Part shown: positions 22,329 to 32,732 of the stretch, in pieces
How the letters are laid out: each line of letters begins with the position of its first letter
Position numbering within the stretch: the stretch's first letter is position 1
Origin: Sipunculus nudus
Lineage: Eukaryota; Annelida; Sipuncula; Golfingiida; Sipunculidae
DNA: 64,000 nucleotides
Direction of reading: 5' to 3'
Assembly: GCA_026874595.1 (NCBI GenBank)
Contig: CM049318.1
Span: forward strand, 22,607,456 to 22,671,455
The notes under the pieces: model-generated
The model's database searches: none
Told to the model about the DNA's origin: nothing
The model's input: only the letters and a program-made list of their open reading frames with translations
Made by a program: the position numbers and the translations under genes

Positions 22329-23131
22329 TATAACAGTCCTTCGACTGGGTTCAAAAGAAAAGGGGAAGTGTACGTCCTCTCTCTTCCATCGACAAACAAG
22401 CAAACGACCGATGTGGTGAACGGGTTTACTGCGAAGTAACAAACATACAACGATTATGGCGTGTTGCCATTACGAAGTTTGGTGACGGAATCTCCTCATC
22501 TTTTTCTATTACAATGGAATTTTATATATATATATTGTGATAGTTACAATCCAGAGATATTTTAAGAAATACTATATTCAAATGCAAATGGGTTACAAGC
22601 AGTGTTACAGAATGTCATTAGACAAACGCACTATAATACAAAAGTACAGTGGATACTCTTGTGAAGAAAAATATGAGGCTTGATAGAGTGTTATAATACG
22701 AGACCGAAAATTATAAAATGAATTACGCCATTGACACACAAACATTGATATTTGTAATTACCTTGTACAAAATTACGAATGCAAATAGTAATGACTATCG
22801 TAGGCAATGAAGGCAATTCTTACCGGCGAAGTAACAAACATACAACGATTATGGCGTGTTGCCATTACGAAGTTTGGTGACGGAATGGCGCAAAAATGAA
22901 GAATATTGAAGTCGTTTTGGCGGTAGAGTCAGGTGTCAGGTGCAGTGTGACGTGTGCATATTAGACAGGTGAACTTAACCTCTACAAGGAAATATATGCA
23001 AACGACTGATTAACTAGTGATGCCCCCTGTCGGACATCATAGATACTAAAATGAACTTAAAAAACTATAAATGGGGTTCCCCCTTATGGGCATCACGTAC
23101 ACTATCGGAGTATACACATGAGCCTGTTACA
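22329..23131 (-). repeat. 3' LTR of the gypsy element (803 bp, with 335-bp extra segment)
   Basis: It shares both ends with the 462-bp LTR but carries 335 bp more (22569-22903), bounded by direct AAGAA repeats. The extra segment includes an exact 61-bp copy (22826-22886) of the LTR's own sequence at 22431-22491. Confidence 0.92.
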
Positions 23132-23145
23132 CACTCCCCCTGTTT
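23132..23145 (-). other. Polypurine tract
   Basis: The element strand reads AAACAGGGGGAGTG directly against the start of the 3' LTR, the expected plus-strand primer site. Confidence 0.8.
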
Positions 23146-23326
23146 GCAATTGGCGTCCCGACAATTTACATAGGCATTGCACACTAAATGGTGAATGTGC
23201 ATACACATGGAAGTAGAATATCAAAGATTGTAGAACAATGATTAATTTTTGTACGATAATATCAGATGTGTTTCCCTGGAAATTATGGGAACACTGGAAT
23301 ATCGGCGACCACCAGGGGAATCATTC

Positions 23327-23495
23327 ATGATACAGACATAATAGGTAAGTTTATGATTTAATTTATACTCTTATGATCTTAGTTGAATGCATGTCATTAG
23401 GTAACTTACTAATGATACAGTCATAATAGGTAAGTTTATGATTTAATTTATACTCTTATGATCTTAGTTGAATGCATGTCATTAGGTAACTTACC
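23327..23495. repeat. 85-bp tandem duplication between pol and the 3' LTR
   Basis: ATGATACAG plus the following 76 bp (23327-23411) is repeated almost exactly at 23412-23495. Right after it, AACTTACCCTATAAGGAA and ACACTATCGGAGT repeat two LTR motifs in LTR order but closer together, so this may be an LTR-derived remnant. Confidence 0.85.
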
Positions 23496-23786
23496 CTATA
23501 AGGAATAAAAAAGAAAAACTTACACTATCGGAGTGTAACCTTATCAATGATAATCATAATTGATAGGTTGATACGTTTATATCGGTTAATACGTAAATAT
23601 CGCCCAATAGTTTATATCCCCCATTATCTGTTTATTTATATACAGTTACATCATTTGTTTCAGATATCCTGATGACAAGCAAGGACAAGCATGAAGATTT
23701 ATTCGAAGCTGGTACATCTGAAACATGAATCAATGATGAACATTAGTAACAATATACAACAATATAACAATATACAACAATATTTA

Positions 23787-25425
23787 TCTATTCTTAAATC
23801 CTACGACATATTCATATGAACGCAGATGAGCAGGCGGTCTTCGCTGTCGTTGTGGTCTGCCTAAATAGTGTGAAATATTTTCTGAAGTCCTGAATGGAAC
23901 GTGTTCCTGAGCAGATACATTCTGTTCAGACCAACTGGGTTCTGGTTCAGATGAAACAGGCTCCTGTGGTATTTCCGGAATGTGAAACTGAGGTACATCA
24001 ATATCTGATGGTGACATAGGCTCGGATACGTCTGATAAATTTTCTTCTTAGGTTTGTATCTAGTGGTAAACTGTTAATAGGAAGTAACATATTTCTGTGG
24101 AGTGTTCTCCGACGTCCATTATCATCAAGTGGGAAAACAACATAAACAGGGATCTCAACCCTTGGTTGTGCCTGGACTTTATAAATTGTTTCTTCCCACT
24201 TATTAGCAAATTTCTGCCTGCTTTTTAGACCTACATTTCGTACCAAGACTTTGTCGCCAGGCATTAAAGTGGTCTTATGACATCGACGATCATATAATGA
24301 TTTATGTCGGGCCTTGTTTGCTGTGGCAATCCGTTGCGCCGTTTCGTAAGCAAGAGATAGCCGGTTCTTTAATTCAGCCACGTACGTCTGATACGATGTA
24401 GTATCAGAAGACTGTGTTTGTCCCAAAATTATGTCTATGGGCAGACGTGGGTGTCGACCAAACATAAGAAAAAATGATGAATAACCCGTTGCATCATTTC
24501 GGGTACAATTGTATGCATGGGTTAAAGATCCGACCGGGTCTCTCCAGTTTTTCTTTTGATCTGGCTCTAATGTCCCCAACATACTAAGCAGAGTTCTATT
24601 GATTCGTTCCACAGGGTTCCCCTGGGGATGATAAGGAGTTGTGTGGGTCTTTTTTATACCGGCTAATTTACATAATCCTTTGATAATTCGAGACTCAAAT
24701 TTTGCACCTTGATCGCTGTGAATTTTCATAGGGAAACCATAATGATTGATGAAGGTATCATATAGCATTTTGGCTGTTGCTTTCGCTTTAGTTGTTTTGC
24801 AGGGAAGGGCTTGGGCATATCTGGTATAGTTATCAGTCATTACTAATATATGTTCGGTGCCTCCGCTGGAGGGTTCTAGACTGAGAAAATCTATACACAG
24901 TAACTCCATTGGCTCCGAGGATGTAACAGAAACCAATGGTGCCGTATCAGGTGGTGTTTTCCTTCTGACACAACGAGGACAATTCTTTACATATTCTTTG
25001 ATATCTTTTGTCATATTTGGCCAAAAGAATCTTTCTCGAGCCAAGTCGATACTCCTGTCTCGACCGAGATGTCCTACGTCGTCATGAACTCCTGAAAGAG
25101 CCATTGGTCTGAGGCTAGTTGGTACCACTAACTGATAAGTGTCCTCCCCATTGTCAATTCTTTTACGGTAAAGTAGGTTGTCCTTAAGTGTTAGAGACTT
25201 CCGCTTTTTGAACAAAGCTAGTTGCTCAACATTCAAGTTTTGTGTTTGAATTCGACGGTGGTCTCTCAAATAAAGTATGAAAGGCAGTAAGATGGAATCT
25301 TGTAATTGGGCAGATTTAACATCTTGATTGTCGTGTTTCAGGGATGTCCAGGACAAGTTAATGACAAAGCTAGACGCCGAATGAACATTTAAACTAGAAA
25401 CAATGTCATGGGAGGACATACCTGC
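23787..25425 (-). pseudogene. pol: Integrase region of pol
   Basis: Counting from the ATG at 25419, the HHCC zinc finger is visible (His112, His117, Cys147, Cys150), followed by the catalytic core with Asp177 (LLCIDF), Asp236 (HSDQGAKF) and Glu271 (NPVERINR). Asp236 and Glu271 are separated by 34 residues, one fewer than the usual D-35-E, because the loop reads GNPVE. A C-terminal GDKVLVRN ... KWEETIYKV block follows, typical of the gypsy integrase tail. The frame breaks near 24040; a shifted frame carries an acidic tail and RPQRQRRPP (stop near 23787), a common end for gypsy polyproteins. Confidence 0.92.
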
Positions 25426-25449
25426 TTCACATAAAGCTTTAATGACATT

Positions 25450-26808
25450 TTAAGGTATGGTTTTCTCACCTCGTTCCTTGTCGTCCTTTGCTCTAGATAT
25501 TCTTGACAGGGCGTCTGCGTCGACGTTGTGCTTTCCAGCCCGATACTGAATACTGAAATCATAGTTTGCCAGGTCTGCCACCAATCGTTGTCTAGTCGCA
25601 TCCAGTCGAGCACTTGTTAGAATATATGTCAGGGGGTTGTTGTCAGTAAAGACTGTAAATTTAGAGCCGTACAGGTAATCCTTGAATTTGTCGGTGACAC
25701 ACCATTTTAAAGCCAAAAATTCTAATTTATGTATTGCATAGCGGGATTCAGAAGGAGATAAGCTCCGGCTTGCAAATGCTATTGGGCGCTTTTGCCCCCC
25801 TTGTTCCTGGTACAAGATAACGGCGATACCATAAAAACTGGCATCCGTATGCAGTATAAATGGTTTAGAGAAATCTGCAAATGCCAAAACGTCAGATGAG
25901 CACAACAGGTTAATGAGTTTCTCAAAAGCTTGTTGATGCTCATCTGTCCAAATGAAAGTAGGACTGTGGGATGTATAACAGAGTGTTTTAGATTTCTTTG
26001 ATTTCTCTTTGGGTCCTTTTAGTAGAGAATGAAGGGGTTTAGATATTCTAGAAAAATCTGGTACAAAGCGACGATAAAACCCGGCAAAGCCTAGGAATCG
26101 TCTCACGTCTTGAATCGAGCTTGGTTTTGGCCATTGGCGGAGTACCTCCATTTTGGTGGGATCTGTTTTAATACCATCCTTAGACACTACATGCCCTAGA
26201 TAATTGATCTCATTCTGCACAAAGCAGCATTTTGATGGTTTAAGTTTGAGACCGGCCTCAGATAGGCGTTGAAAAACAGAATTTAGCCTTTCAAGGTGTT
26301 CACTGAAGGTACTAGAAAACACAATTATATCGTCTAAGTATAGCAAACATTCTCTCAGATGCAAATCCTCCATTACACTTTGCATCAACCTTTGGAAGGT
26401 CGCAGGCGCATTAACTAAGCCGAAAGGAATGGTTTCAAATTCATAAAACCCCAAGGGGCCAACGGTGAATGTAGTTTTAGCTTTATCCTGTTCTGCCATT
26501 TCGACTTGCCATTAACCGGCCTTCAGGTCTAAGGAAGAGAAATAGTGGGCTCCTAATAGTGAATCTAAAGTATCTTCGATTCTAGGCAAAGTGTAAGCAT
26601 CCCGTACAGTATTCTGATTCAATGTCCGGTAATCTATGCAAAACCTCAATGATCCATCGGGTTTACGAATTAACACAATAGGACTGGCAAAAGTGGATTT
26701 GCTTTCTCTAATTACCTTTGCAGATAACATTTCCCTAAGATGTTCTTTCACTTCTTGGAATAATTGTGGGGGGGATCCGTCTATATCTTTCTCGGAAAGG
26801 CTGATCAT
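25450..26808 (-). pseudogene. pol: Reverse transcriptase and RNase H regions of pol (two stops)
   Basis: The N-terminal RT motifs SPIVLIRKPDGSLRFCIDYR and the SSLDLKAG block are followed by TAA (26514-26512) exactly where gypsy RTs have the Tyr of GYWQ. The frame then continues through FGLVNAPATFQ and the catalytic YLDD (54-57 counted from 26499). RNase H follows with LHTDAS, a Glu-containing HKLEFLALKW and FTDNNPL, all of which fit its acidic active site. It ends at a TAA (25452-25450) that is in frame with the integrase downstream, so that stop is also secondary. Identity is certain; function is lost. Confidence 0.93.
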
Positions 26809-26946
26809 TTTTCAAAGTGATGTGATGTTGGACAAGACTGGTTCGACCAAGATCAGTATCCGATAAAGAGAATAGATGCTCCCATTTCAGTAGAAGCTGC
26901 TTTAACTGATCCAGTTCTGTCGGGGATAGGACATCATTAACTTGAA

Positions 26947-27795
26947 CTAGTTCAAGTAATGATCCCTTGGGTGTACTATCCCAATGGATTCGATCGCAGA
27001 GGCTTCATGTAGTTCACACAGTACAGCTTTGTTTGGAATTTTAACTTGATGACAGGGTAAATTTTGAATTTGTACTTTTATTCTTTGCCTAGAGCCAGAG
27101 GAAAAGTCAACTTGTTGTAAAGTTGGGCATACCAGTAGTCCGGCCGAAAGCATATGGAATTTATCAGTTTCAGTTATGTCTAAGTTTTTTCCTTTGGTTA
27201 CGGCCCTTGTGATGGCATTAACAGTGACTTTGCCTCGAGGTGGAACAGTGATTGGTTTAGTTCCATACGCTCGCTTATCATGGTTGGATGAATTCTGACT
27301 TAATTGCAATGACTTAAATGCAAGTTGCCATGGTGTAGACACTTGCAGTTGTTGGACAAAGTTATCTCCTTTTTCCAATTTAAGTGTTTGCATTAAGTTT
27401 GTAAGGACATTTGTCCCCAATAGAAAAAGAACATCAGTATTGAATTCTGTATCCTTAATGACCACGACAGGGACCGAAAGGGTCTTATTGAGCAATGAAG
27501 GGAATGTAAGATCTATGGGGATTATTCCACAATACTCAATAGTTTGTCCACTTACTTGTTTGAATTCCACCAACTCATCAATTGGCGTTAGGTCTTCCAA
27601 AGACAGGTTCTTGTCTACAAACCAATGGGCTACAGTACAAAGCTGTGATCCGGTATCAATTAGACCTTTACAAGCTTTCCCATCTGCTTCTAATGTGATT
27701 ATCTGTGTATTTCCTATGAGAGGAATTTTAGTAGATTTATGATTGGTGGACCTAGTATTGGTGACATCATATTGGTTTGTGGGTGTTTTTATCAT
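26947..27795 (-). pseudogene. pol: Retropepsin (aspartic protease) region of pol
   Basis: The open frame contains the active-site triplet in GLIDTGSQLC (Asp47-Thr48-Gly49) and a downstream LLGTNVL that corresponds to the ILG-x-D/N strand of retropepsins. In retroviruses and Ty3/gypsy elements this protease cleaves Gag and Pol. The frame ends in TAG at 26949-26947; gypsy linker sequence (LFS, DTDLGRT, HHITL) continues in another frame to about 26768, where a 7-base homopolymer returns the reading to the original frame. The first ATG here need not be the true start, since gypsy pol is often made by frameshift or readthrough from gag. Confidence 0.85.
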
Positions 27796-27880
27796 ACCTG
27801 TCCTCCCCCACGACTGAGGACAGGTAGGACCTAGTTTTTTAGCAATTGGCCATTTTTGTCCCGTCTAGCATGACACTGAT

Positions 27881-29134
27881 CTACAGTATGGATGTTACGC
27901 TTGTAACAGTACAGTACAACTCTGGTGGATTTTGAGTCCTGGGAAATCTAGTTGTAGAGTTAGAAGCGGTTTTCTGTGAAGAGGGGGTTTTCTCCATACG
28001 TGATAATCTGGCTTCTAATTTCTCCATTCTACTAGTGAATTTTCCCTCTTTTGAATCCAGACGGCTGAACAATTTATTTAGAGAGGAATTGTCAGCCTTT
28101 TAAGCCTGGGAAGACAGTTGGTTAGTGTTTTCGGTTTTTCGGGGACACTTTTGTGACTCTAATGCTCTACAAGCCGCAAAGAGATCATCGAACTCTTCAT
28201 CGTAATCATAACGGATGCGAGTGGCATCTTGAATTTCTTTGTTAGCTAACCCATTCCAAAACTTCGAACGAAGCATTTGATTGTATTCTGTGGATGACAT
28301 TGGTTGTTTTTTATTGATTAGATCTAGCATTCCAAGCAGCTAGCTACAACTCCATGTGGTAATGTCTTCCTTAAGGTCTTGTTTACTTGAGTGAAAGTTG
28401 TGTTTAAGAAGATCTAGAGGAAGAACATTACCAAAGTATTTGTCAAATTTCTGTAATACCTCTGAAGGACTTGAGCCATCAGGCATGGAAAATAGCACAC
28501 TGGCGGCTTTGCCTTTTACAGATTGGTGGATGGCGGTAACTATTTGTGGTTCAGGTATGGAGGTATTGTTTATCAGTGCCTTAACCTGTAACCGCCATTG
28601 TTCATAACTATCTGTTTTGTCATGAATCCCTGTAAAGGTCGAAATTTTGGGCGCTACTACAGTATAGCTAGTTTGGGCTGAAGGAAGCTGGATATTTTCA
28701 CCTCTAATAGTTTTGAATTCAGCTATTTACTGATTCACCTCGACATCAGTCATAAAAGACAGTCTGTTAACTAACTGGTGCACAAAGTCAACACCGCTTC
28801 CACGAATGCTTGAAAAATCTATGCTGTCTAAGCGGGACCTACCTACTAGGGAGGTAATCTCAGCCAAACAAGAAGGGTCGGCCTTTTGCAATGATAGTTT
28901 AACTTTATCTTTGTCTAGCAAGCGTGTCCCTGTTAGCATAGTAACAGCTTTTCCCGCAGAATCTACATCTGTATATATGGTATAGCCACGTCCAGTGCAT
29001 AGGCCAGAATGAACTTCTCTTACAAATAAGAGATGATCTATTTGGCCAGCCTTAGCCATATGAGTTGACATTTTCTCATAATTGGCATCAGGTGGTATCC
29101 AATGGATACTAACAACACACAATAAGTCTACCAT
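27881..29134 (-). pseudogene. gag: gag of the gypsy element, with an RRM-like N-terminal domain (three stops)
   Basis: The frame starts at the first in-frame ATG (29134); a TAG lies upstream in frame. Residues about 6-85 follow the beta-alpha-beta-beta-alpha-beta plan of an RNA recognition motif: an RNP2-like VVSIHWIP, a helix, IDHLLFV, an RNP1-like RGYTIYTDV, then AGKAVTML, TGTRLL and VKLSLQ. A capsid-like segment follows (28720-28110, YEQWRLQVKALI, GKAASVLFS, FDKYFGN, FWNGL, CRALE), then a charged coiled-coil-like stretch (RLDSKEGKFTSRMEKLEARL). The same frame runs to 27881 with stops at 28727-28729, 28340-28342 and 28100-28102. A one-Cys remnant of a zinc knuckle follows in another frame (about 27850-27905). 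PNMA-family gag-derived proteins of mammals are described with a similar RRM-like plus capsid layout; the kinship is inference. Confidence 0.75.
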
Positions 29135-29170
29135 TTTGTATTTATAGACTAAATGACATGAACTTTTGCT

Positions 29171-29273
29171 GCTATGATCAGTCAACTATGCAATTGACTT
29201 TCATAATAGCAAGAACAAACGCTACCATGATCAGTCAACCATGCAGTTGACTTTCATGATAACAAGAAAATCC
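29171..29273. repeat. Imperfect 50-bp direct duplication at the gag start
   Basis: GATCAGTCAACTATGCAATTG plus its downstream TTTCATAATA (from 29171) is repeated with few changes from 29221 (GATCAGTCAACCATGCAGTT and onward). The duplication sits just upstream of the gag start codon. Confidence 0.8.
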
Positions 29274-29622
29274 TTTGGAAATTGCTATCAATGACAAATA
29301 TAAAATGTATCTGATATTTGATTAGAACTCTTAACTATGTGAATCAGTGCTGTGTCGGTGCACATGTCGAATGTTTGATTTCATCCAACTGTAAACCATA
29401 AACTAGGCAATTAAATGACAACTCACAACACGATCAAATGATAGAAAGACAAAAAAAAATAAAGGCAACTAATGTTGGATGATCGAATAGATAAGGCAAA
29501 TATGGATAATAAAGAAACGTTTAAAGTGTGTGACTGTAGTTTGTGTTAAGTTTTATTTTAAGTCCATTTAAAAGGCTAAAAGGTTGTTGACATGAAAAAA
29601 ATGTCAATAGTGCATCAAAATG

Positions 29623-29763
29623 TCACTAGGTGGCAGCACGTGTTTATTGTACGTACACACGACGGAAAAGACTTGTGTCACCAGGCGACACTAGGTGGCA
29701 GCATACAAACACAGTGACGTCAGGTGGCACCACATAAACACAGCGACACTAGGTGGCAGCACA
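29623..29763 (-). repeat. Leader repeats carrying four CTCF-like motifs
   Basis: Within 141 bp of the retrotransposon leader the plus strand shows TCACTAGGTGGCAGCAC (29623-29639), ACACTAGGTGGCAGCAT (29688-29704), a weaker GACGTCAGGTGGCACCAC (29716-29733) and ACACTAGGTGGCAGCAC (29746-29762). Motifs 2-4 are about 30 bp apart and share flanking AAACACAG sequence, so they belong to an imperfect tandem repeat. CACTAGGTGGCAG fits the CTCF consensus as I know it (CCASYAGRKGGCRS) at nearly all positions. Confidence 0.7.
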
Positions 29764-30352
29764 GCCAAAAGGGGGTACAAAAAAAAATCCTCAGGATGAA
29801 TAAACGATAATAATCAAACGAATTGCTTGATAAAATGGTGAGTAGCAAATAGCAAGTATCCCTATCTTTAAATGACTAGTACATAATATAGTTACAAATA
29901 AAGTGTACCTTTACCTAAACATATAGTGAATATAATATAGTAGTACATGCAATGACAGCAATTATTAAAACCGAGTCCATATGAAAAACAAAACGAAATA
30001 CTCACAAGAGTCCTACGAAATAGTGATACAACATATCCAGTGAGGCGACGAAATGTATCCGTTAGAGGTCCATTTAATGTGTTTTTCAAACAAACCACGT
30101 CTCGGTGCTAGACTAAGACAAACAGGTTATGGTCGGACACGAATTATTTCTTTCCTCAACAACGTTAATAAGCCTGCGTTGTGCAGCGTACAGCGTCACT
30201 CGAAGAAAGAAAACTGAGCTCAGTATGGTAAACTGTGTCACGCCTGACTGCGCCTCAGAGCTGGTGTGCACCCCAGCTAGAGGGAACGCGACTTAAGCGA
30301 GTGCGTCTTGGCGTCCTGCATGGCGACACTAGCGATATGGAGAAAGAACAAA

Positions 30353-30369
30353 TCCCAGCAGGGCCTCCA
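30353..30369 (-). other. Primer-binding-site-like sequence
   Basis: One base inside the 5' LTR the element strand reads TGGAGGCCCTGCTGGGA. TGG next to an LTR is the hallmark of a tRNA-primed minus-strand start. The complementary tRNA end would be CCTCCA, with U at the discriminator position as in tRNA-Cys, but the rest does not match tRNA-Cys as I know it, so the primer tRNA is unassigned. Confidence 0.55.
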
Positions 30370-30370
30370 T

Positions 30371-30832
30371 TATAACAGTCCTTCGATTGGGTTCAAAAGA
30401 AAAGGGGAAGTGTCCTCTCTCTTCCATCGACAAACAAGCAAACGACCGACGTGGTGAACGGGTTTACTGCGAAGTAACAAACATACAACGATTAAGGCGT
30501 GTTGCCATTACGAAGTTTGGTGACGGAATCTCCTCATCTTTTTCTATTACAATGGAATTTTATATATATATATTGTGATAGTTACAATCCAGAGATATTT
30601 TAAGAATATTGAAGTCGTTTTGGCGGCAGAGTCAGATGTCAGGTGCAGTGTGACGTGTGCATATTAGACAAGTGAACTTACCCTATAAGGAAATATATGC
30701 AAATGACTAATTAACTAGTGATGCCCCCTGTCGGACATCATAGACACTAAAAGGAACTTAAAAAACTATAAATTGGGTGCCCTCTATTGGGCATCACGTA
30801 CACTATCGGAGTATACACATGAGCCTGTTACA
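30371..30832 (-). repeat. 5' LTR of the gypsy element (462 bp)
   Basis: On the element strand it begins TGTAACAG and ends CTGTTATA, so the terminal inverted repeat is imperfect. A TATATATATA run followed by AAAATTCC (about 30557-30578) is a plausible TATA box. It matches the other LTR except for about twenty small differences and a 335-bp segment present only in that one. Confidence 0.93.
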
Positions 30833-31627
30833 TATGTTTACTTGAGATGTGATAATACTTAGTTCTTGAGACTGGATGTGGTAACTTTTTTTATATCAAA
30901 ACTGTGAAACAACAATTTGACATGCAGAAAAAAAAACATGACGAATTAGGGTCGGAAATTGTGAGTACATTTAGTTATACAAGAATTGATCCGAACTCTT
31001 CAACGCCAACGTCTCCAGATGACAAGATGGACGTTCGGGCGGTAGGCTGCCGCTATCCATAGTATTGATAGTATCACATGTTTATTCCTGTACTTCTGTT
31101 AACCCAAACATACAGCACATATACGCTCGTATCTTCCCCCAACAGCTGAATGTTCAGTTGATGGTACTGACAGAAAAATACTGACAGAGGTTAATGCTGG
31201 ACAAGGAAATATCTTTCATATACAGTAAAATTCCAAAATTACGACTACCTTTGCGACCAGTGGAATTGGTCTTAATTTTAAGGTGGTCCTATTTCTGAAA
31301 ACACATTGTACATGATGTATAATGGGTTAATTGTAGTGACTTTAGGCTTTATAAAGCATCTTACTTCATGTCTTGTACCCTGTGGTTTGGTTTGCATTAT
31401 ATCTGATAAGATTCAGGACTGTTTACTTTAACTTTAGTACAGGAAGATCCAGCTGTGTTGTGAACACAGGGATGCCGACTGTATTATAATAGTCCCTTGT
31501 GTCTGATAGTACCTATAGCAACGTCTAGATATTTCTCCCAAAAGTCATTGGGTGCAGAGAAGCCTCTAGTCAAGTCATGTGCCCTTCCATAGGTGATGGT
31601 TGACTTAAAATAGTGTTCTTAATTCTG

Positions 31628-31778
31628 ATTGGCTGATCAGCCCTATATAAGACAGGCTCCCCCTGTTCGGGACAGGACAGAGGGCACGTTGCAGTTGAGA
31701 CTCAGTCATTAGGTCAGAAACTGAGAGGGCAGCCCGGAGGAGTAAAGGGATACTGAGCTGACCAGTGTGGTGGTGAGT
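31628..31778 (+). promoter_or_regulatory. Promoter-like block: inverted CCAAT, TATA box, possible splice donor
   Basis: GATTGG (31627-31632) is an inverted CCAAT box. TATATAA lies at 31644-31650, followed by a GC-richer leader (CCCCTGTTCGGGACAGGACAG) and a GTGAGT donor at 31773. No open reading frame follows. It could be the U3-R part of a solo LTR or a promoter for an unseen plus-strand transcript; I cannot tell which. Confidence 0.35.
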
Positions 31779-31844
31779 TTAGGGCTGGGGATTTCTCGAG
31801 CTGAGCTAGATTATAGTGATTAATTAAAAACTCAAGTAGAACCA

Positions 31845-31962
31845 AACTTGTACGTAATACCTACACAAGCTCACCATGCCCAAACAAACTTGTAAATAAT
31901 GCTCAACCAAGCTCATCAAGCTTAGACGCACTTGTACATAATGTTCACACCAGCTCATCTTT
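31845..31962. repeat. Three imperfect 35-40-bp tandem repeats
   Basis: Each unit holds ACTTGTAnrTAATrctcA and then CnAGCTCAyC: ACTTGTACGTAATACCTACA, ACTTGTAAATAATGCTCAAC and ACTTGTACATAATGTTCACA, each followed by an AGCTCAYC box. Confidence 0.75.
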
Positions 31963-32732
31963 ACATTATGGCATTTTGTTATCCTTTGTGGTGGCAATTG
32001 ACTTATCTTAGACGGCCTTGCTTGATATCAAAATTAAACTCCGTACATTCTGCTGCCAAGTACAGAATAAACACTTGTCGTTTAGGTAGTATTTCTTTAT
32101 TAACGTCCAATTGACTCGTATAAGTCATATTTCTGTTAGACTCTTACACAGACACAAAGCACGTGTTGTTAGTTGAAGAGCAAAATAGTTCGCTGTATTC
32201 ATTTCCTTATCTATACAGTACTATCAACTATTGAGCCGAAAACCGATCTGAGCATTTGCGATTATATATTACCATACATATGTAATACTTCTGATAACAT
32301 TTTATATTATACGATTGTCCCTCTAAAACCACTAGGCACTCTTCACATAATGCTTTAAAACAAACTTTAGAAGCATATCCATACTGAGTGAACAGACATG
32401 TGTCTGTACATATTCATTCACCAATGATTTATATGGACCTGGTCCGTTTCCCGCTGTTAGTTGCCTCTTCACATCGCCTCCAATCATACAAAGTATTATC
32501 TTATACGACGTATTATATATCTTAAGGTCTAAACTTCCATCCCCAGTAGAAGCATTAATTAACTTATTCTCCGACAGATGTCGCCAGTGTAAGTTGGAAG
32601 ACCTCTTTGATCCAGAGGCATTAATTTAGTAACAACGGCCGAAGCGTTAACAGAATAAGAAATTAAATGGCATATCGATAATTGTTTACTCGATGAATTA
32701 AATATCTTTCCGATATATCTGCGTTTATTCCC

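Larger units (their letters stand above)
22329..30832 (-). mobile_element. Ty3/gypsy LTR retrotransposon (8.5 kb, inactivated)
   Basis: The element reads right to left: 5' LTR 30371-30832, PBS-like site, leader with repeated motifs, gag, protease, RT, RNase H, integrase, polypurine tract, 3' LTR 22329-23131. Target duplication TATG occurs on both sides (22325-22328 and 30833-30836). The domain order PR-RT-RH-IN marks Ty3/gypsy (Metaviridae) rather than Ty1/copia. It is dead: three in-frame stops in gag, stops at 26512-26514 and 25450-25452 in pol, and frameshifts near 27880, 26946, 26768 (in a homopolymer) and about 24040. The LTRs differ at roughly twenty positions over their shared 460 bp by hand count, so the insertion is not recent. 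It lies between GULO copies A and B and interrupts neither. Confidence 0.95.
30837..32732. other. Intergenic DNA between the gypsy element and GULO copy B
   Basis: No coding exon is recognised. A TACAGTAAAA...CCAAAATTACGAC stretch near 31226 resembles the end of a MITE. The main features are a promoter-like block (31628-31778) and a threefold repeat (31845-31962). The left-hand part of the 3' flank of copy B is AT-rich. Confidence 0.45.

Noticed and set aside
24857-25087. Plus-strand frames inside the retrotransposon (also 26636-26866, 27440-27742, 28398-28607)
   Set aside because: They are antisense shadows of pol and gag.
30353-30369. Assigning the PBS to tRNA-Cys
   Set aside because: Only the CCTCCA end and the U discriminator fit; the next bases do not match the tRNA-Cys T arm I know.
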